From Parachlamydiaceae bacterium (GTDB lineage Bacteria; Chlamydiota; Chlamydiia; Chlamydiales; Parachlamydiaceae), in the NCBI GenBank assembly GCA_013815395.1, contig JACDGH010000150.1, positions 1 to 6,500 on the forward strand: a stretch of DNA of 6,500 nt, read 5' to 3'. The position numbers were made by a program, and so were the translations under genes. Below are positions 5,786 to 6,500 of the stretch, piece by piece. A model generated the notes under the pieces. The model searched no databases, was not told where the DNA came from, and saw only the letters and a program-made list of their open reading frames with translations. Positions within the stretch are counted from its first letter, which is position 1. Each line of letters begins with the position of its first letter.

Positions 5786-6500
5786 ATGGAAAATGCAAAA
5801 GATTTTTTTGAATCCTCCTCTCAAAGTTCTCCCTCTGCTGCATCAATTTGGTTTTCTGGTTTAAATTTAAATAATATTCAAGTGCTATATGTCTATAATG
5901 CAGACTTGGAAAAAATTTATGATGCAGCTCTAGATTGGCTGAGAAATGATAAATTTCGAAGTTTAGTATTTCTCGAAGAGCATTCCGAAGCAATCAATCG
6001 CCTTTTATCAACAAAACAAGGAAAGCATCTTATGGAGGATGCTCAAGTTGCTGTGCATCTTATTACCGAACATCTTTCGGAGTTAAGCGACATCGTGCTT
6101 CCCTACTCTCTATTTTCCTTTAGTGTGTCATATTTTAACCCCTACGATGATTATGGAAAAGGGCGCTTTGCCGAAATCAAATCCTTGATAGCATTTTTTT
6201 CCAATTATCATCGATCTTCAATATTAGGATACGCACAAGGCGGTCTATATTTTTTTAATAACTTTTTTAATAACATTCTAAAACTCCCCAATTCTTATAA
6301 TGGTGCTTCGTTATCTGGTAAATTTAAAGGGCTTCCTGCAATCATTTGCGGGGCAGGTCCATCCTTGGATAAAAACTTCGATGTTTTAAGTAAATTGCAC
6401 TCAAGGGCATTGATTTTTGCGGGAGCCACTGCATTTAATGCTTTGAATGCAAAAGGGATAAGCCCTCATATAGTTGTGGGGATTGATCCTAATCCAGCAC
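5786..6500 (+). CDS. MptE-like / DUF115 (Maf-type) protein, 3'-truncated by the window edge
   Basis: The open frame runs from ATG 5786 to the window end, 238 residues seen. Residues 1-175 form the variable N-terminal region of this family, with alternating helices and strands and Phe/Tyr-rich patches (YFFNNFFNN, 155-163). From 182 it shows the conserved core: GLPAIICGAGPSLDKN (182-197), a nucleotide-sugar/diphosphate-type glycine loop, then ALIFAGATAFNALNAKGISPHIVVGIDPNP (208-237), whose D234 belongs to the conserved aspartate motif. Family members include archaeal 6-hydroxymethylpterin diphosphokinase MptE and bacterial Maf motility-associated glycosyltransferases; which activity applies here cannot be told. 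The ribosome site is weak (GAGAAG near 5772-5777). The 24-bp gap after the coiled-coil gene suggests an operon and possible translational dependence. The C-terminal half lies outside the window. Confidence 0.85.
   Translation, partial: MENAKDFFESSSQSSPSAASIWFSGLNLNNIQVLYVYNADLEKIYDAALDWLRNDKFRSLVFLEEHSEAINRLLSTKQGKHLMEDAQVAVHLITEHLSELSDIVLPYSLFSFSVSYFNPYDDYGKGRFAEIKSLIAFFSNYHRSSILGYAQGGLYFFNNFFNNILKLPNSYNGASLSGKFKGLPAIICGAGPSLDKNFDVLSKLHSRALIFAGATAFNALNAKGISPHIVVGIDPNPA

Noticed and set aside
5359..5993. Several overlapping minus-strand open frames of 64-69 codons
   Set aside because: All are antisense to the coiled-coil gene and the MptE-like gene, which have good start context, operon spacing or recognised motifs on plus.

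Overview
This is an AT-rich, gene-dense bacterial window. It holds two edge-truncated genes and five complete or nearly complete protein-coding genes, on both strands. The gene set suggests a member of the Chlamydiae, most likely an amoeba-associated parachlamydia-type organism. The reasons are a long-form hibernation factor, a stand-alone HsdR-N-type nuclease-fold protein, an MptE-like (DUF115) protein behind a small coiled-coil protein, and two large unrecognised proteins of which one carries an HExxH zinc-protease motif. This placement is inference from gene content and composition; there is no rRNA or other decisive marker here.

Layout, left to right. Bases 1-380 (+) encode the C-terminal two thirds or so of a cyclophilin peptidyl-prolyl isomerase, followed by a perfect 10-bp hairpin (394-418) that separates it from a convergent gene. 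That gene, 435-1991 (-), encodes a 518-residue protein with HELTH and a downstream glutamate-rich helix motif, a candidate gluzincin metalloprotease and possibly an effector. A roughly 380-bp, very AT-rich divergent intergenic region (1992-2370) follows. Then comes hpf at 2371-3012 (+), encoding a long-form ribosome hibernation promoting factor and closed by a strong rho-independent terminator (3028-3088). Next is a 159-residue PD-(D/E)XK nuclease-fold protein at 3111-3590 (+). Its 3' end overlaps by 33 bp the end of a convergent 526-residue gene at 3558-5138 (-), whose product appears to be built from four degenerate beta-rich repeats.

The divergent promoter region 5139-5323 carries a 20-bp direct repeat (18/20 identical, 51 bp apart). 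Read on the minus strand, each copy holds an extended -10 promoter element, so the 526-residue gene may have tandem promoters. On the plus strand follows a probable two-gene operon: a 145-residue acidic coiled-coil protein with a basic tail (5324-5761), then, 24 bp later, an MptE-like/DUF115 protein (5786 to the window end, truncated).

How the genes work together: only the last two genes look like an operon. The cyclophilin (protein folding) and HPF (70S/100S ribosome storage) are housekeeping genes. The protease candidate, the repeat protein and the nuclease-fold protein are single transcription units without recognisable partners in view, so no complete multi-gene system can be claimed from this window. 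The most interesting unknowns are the HELTH protein and the four-repeat protein with its duplicated promoter.
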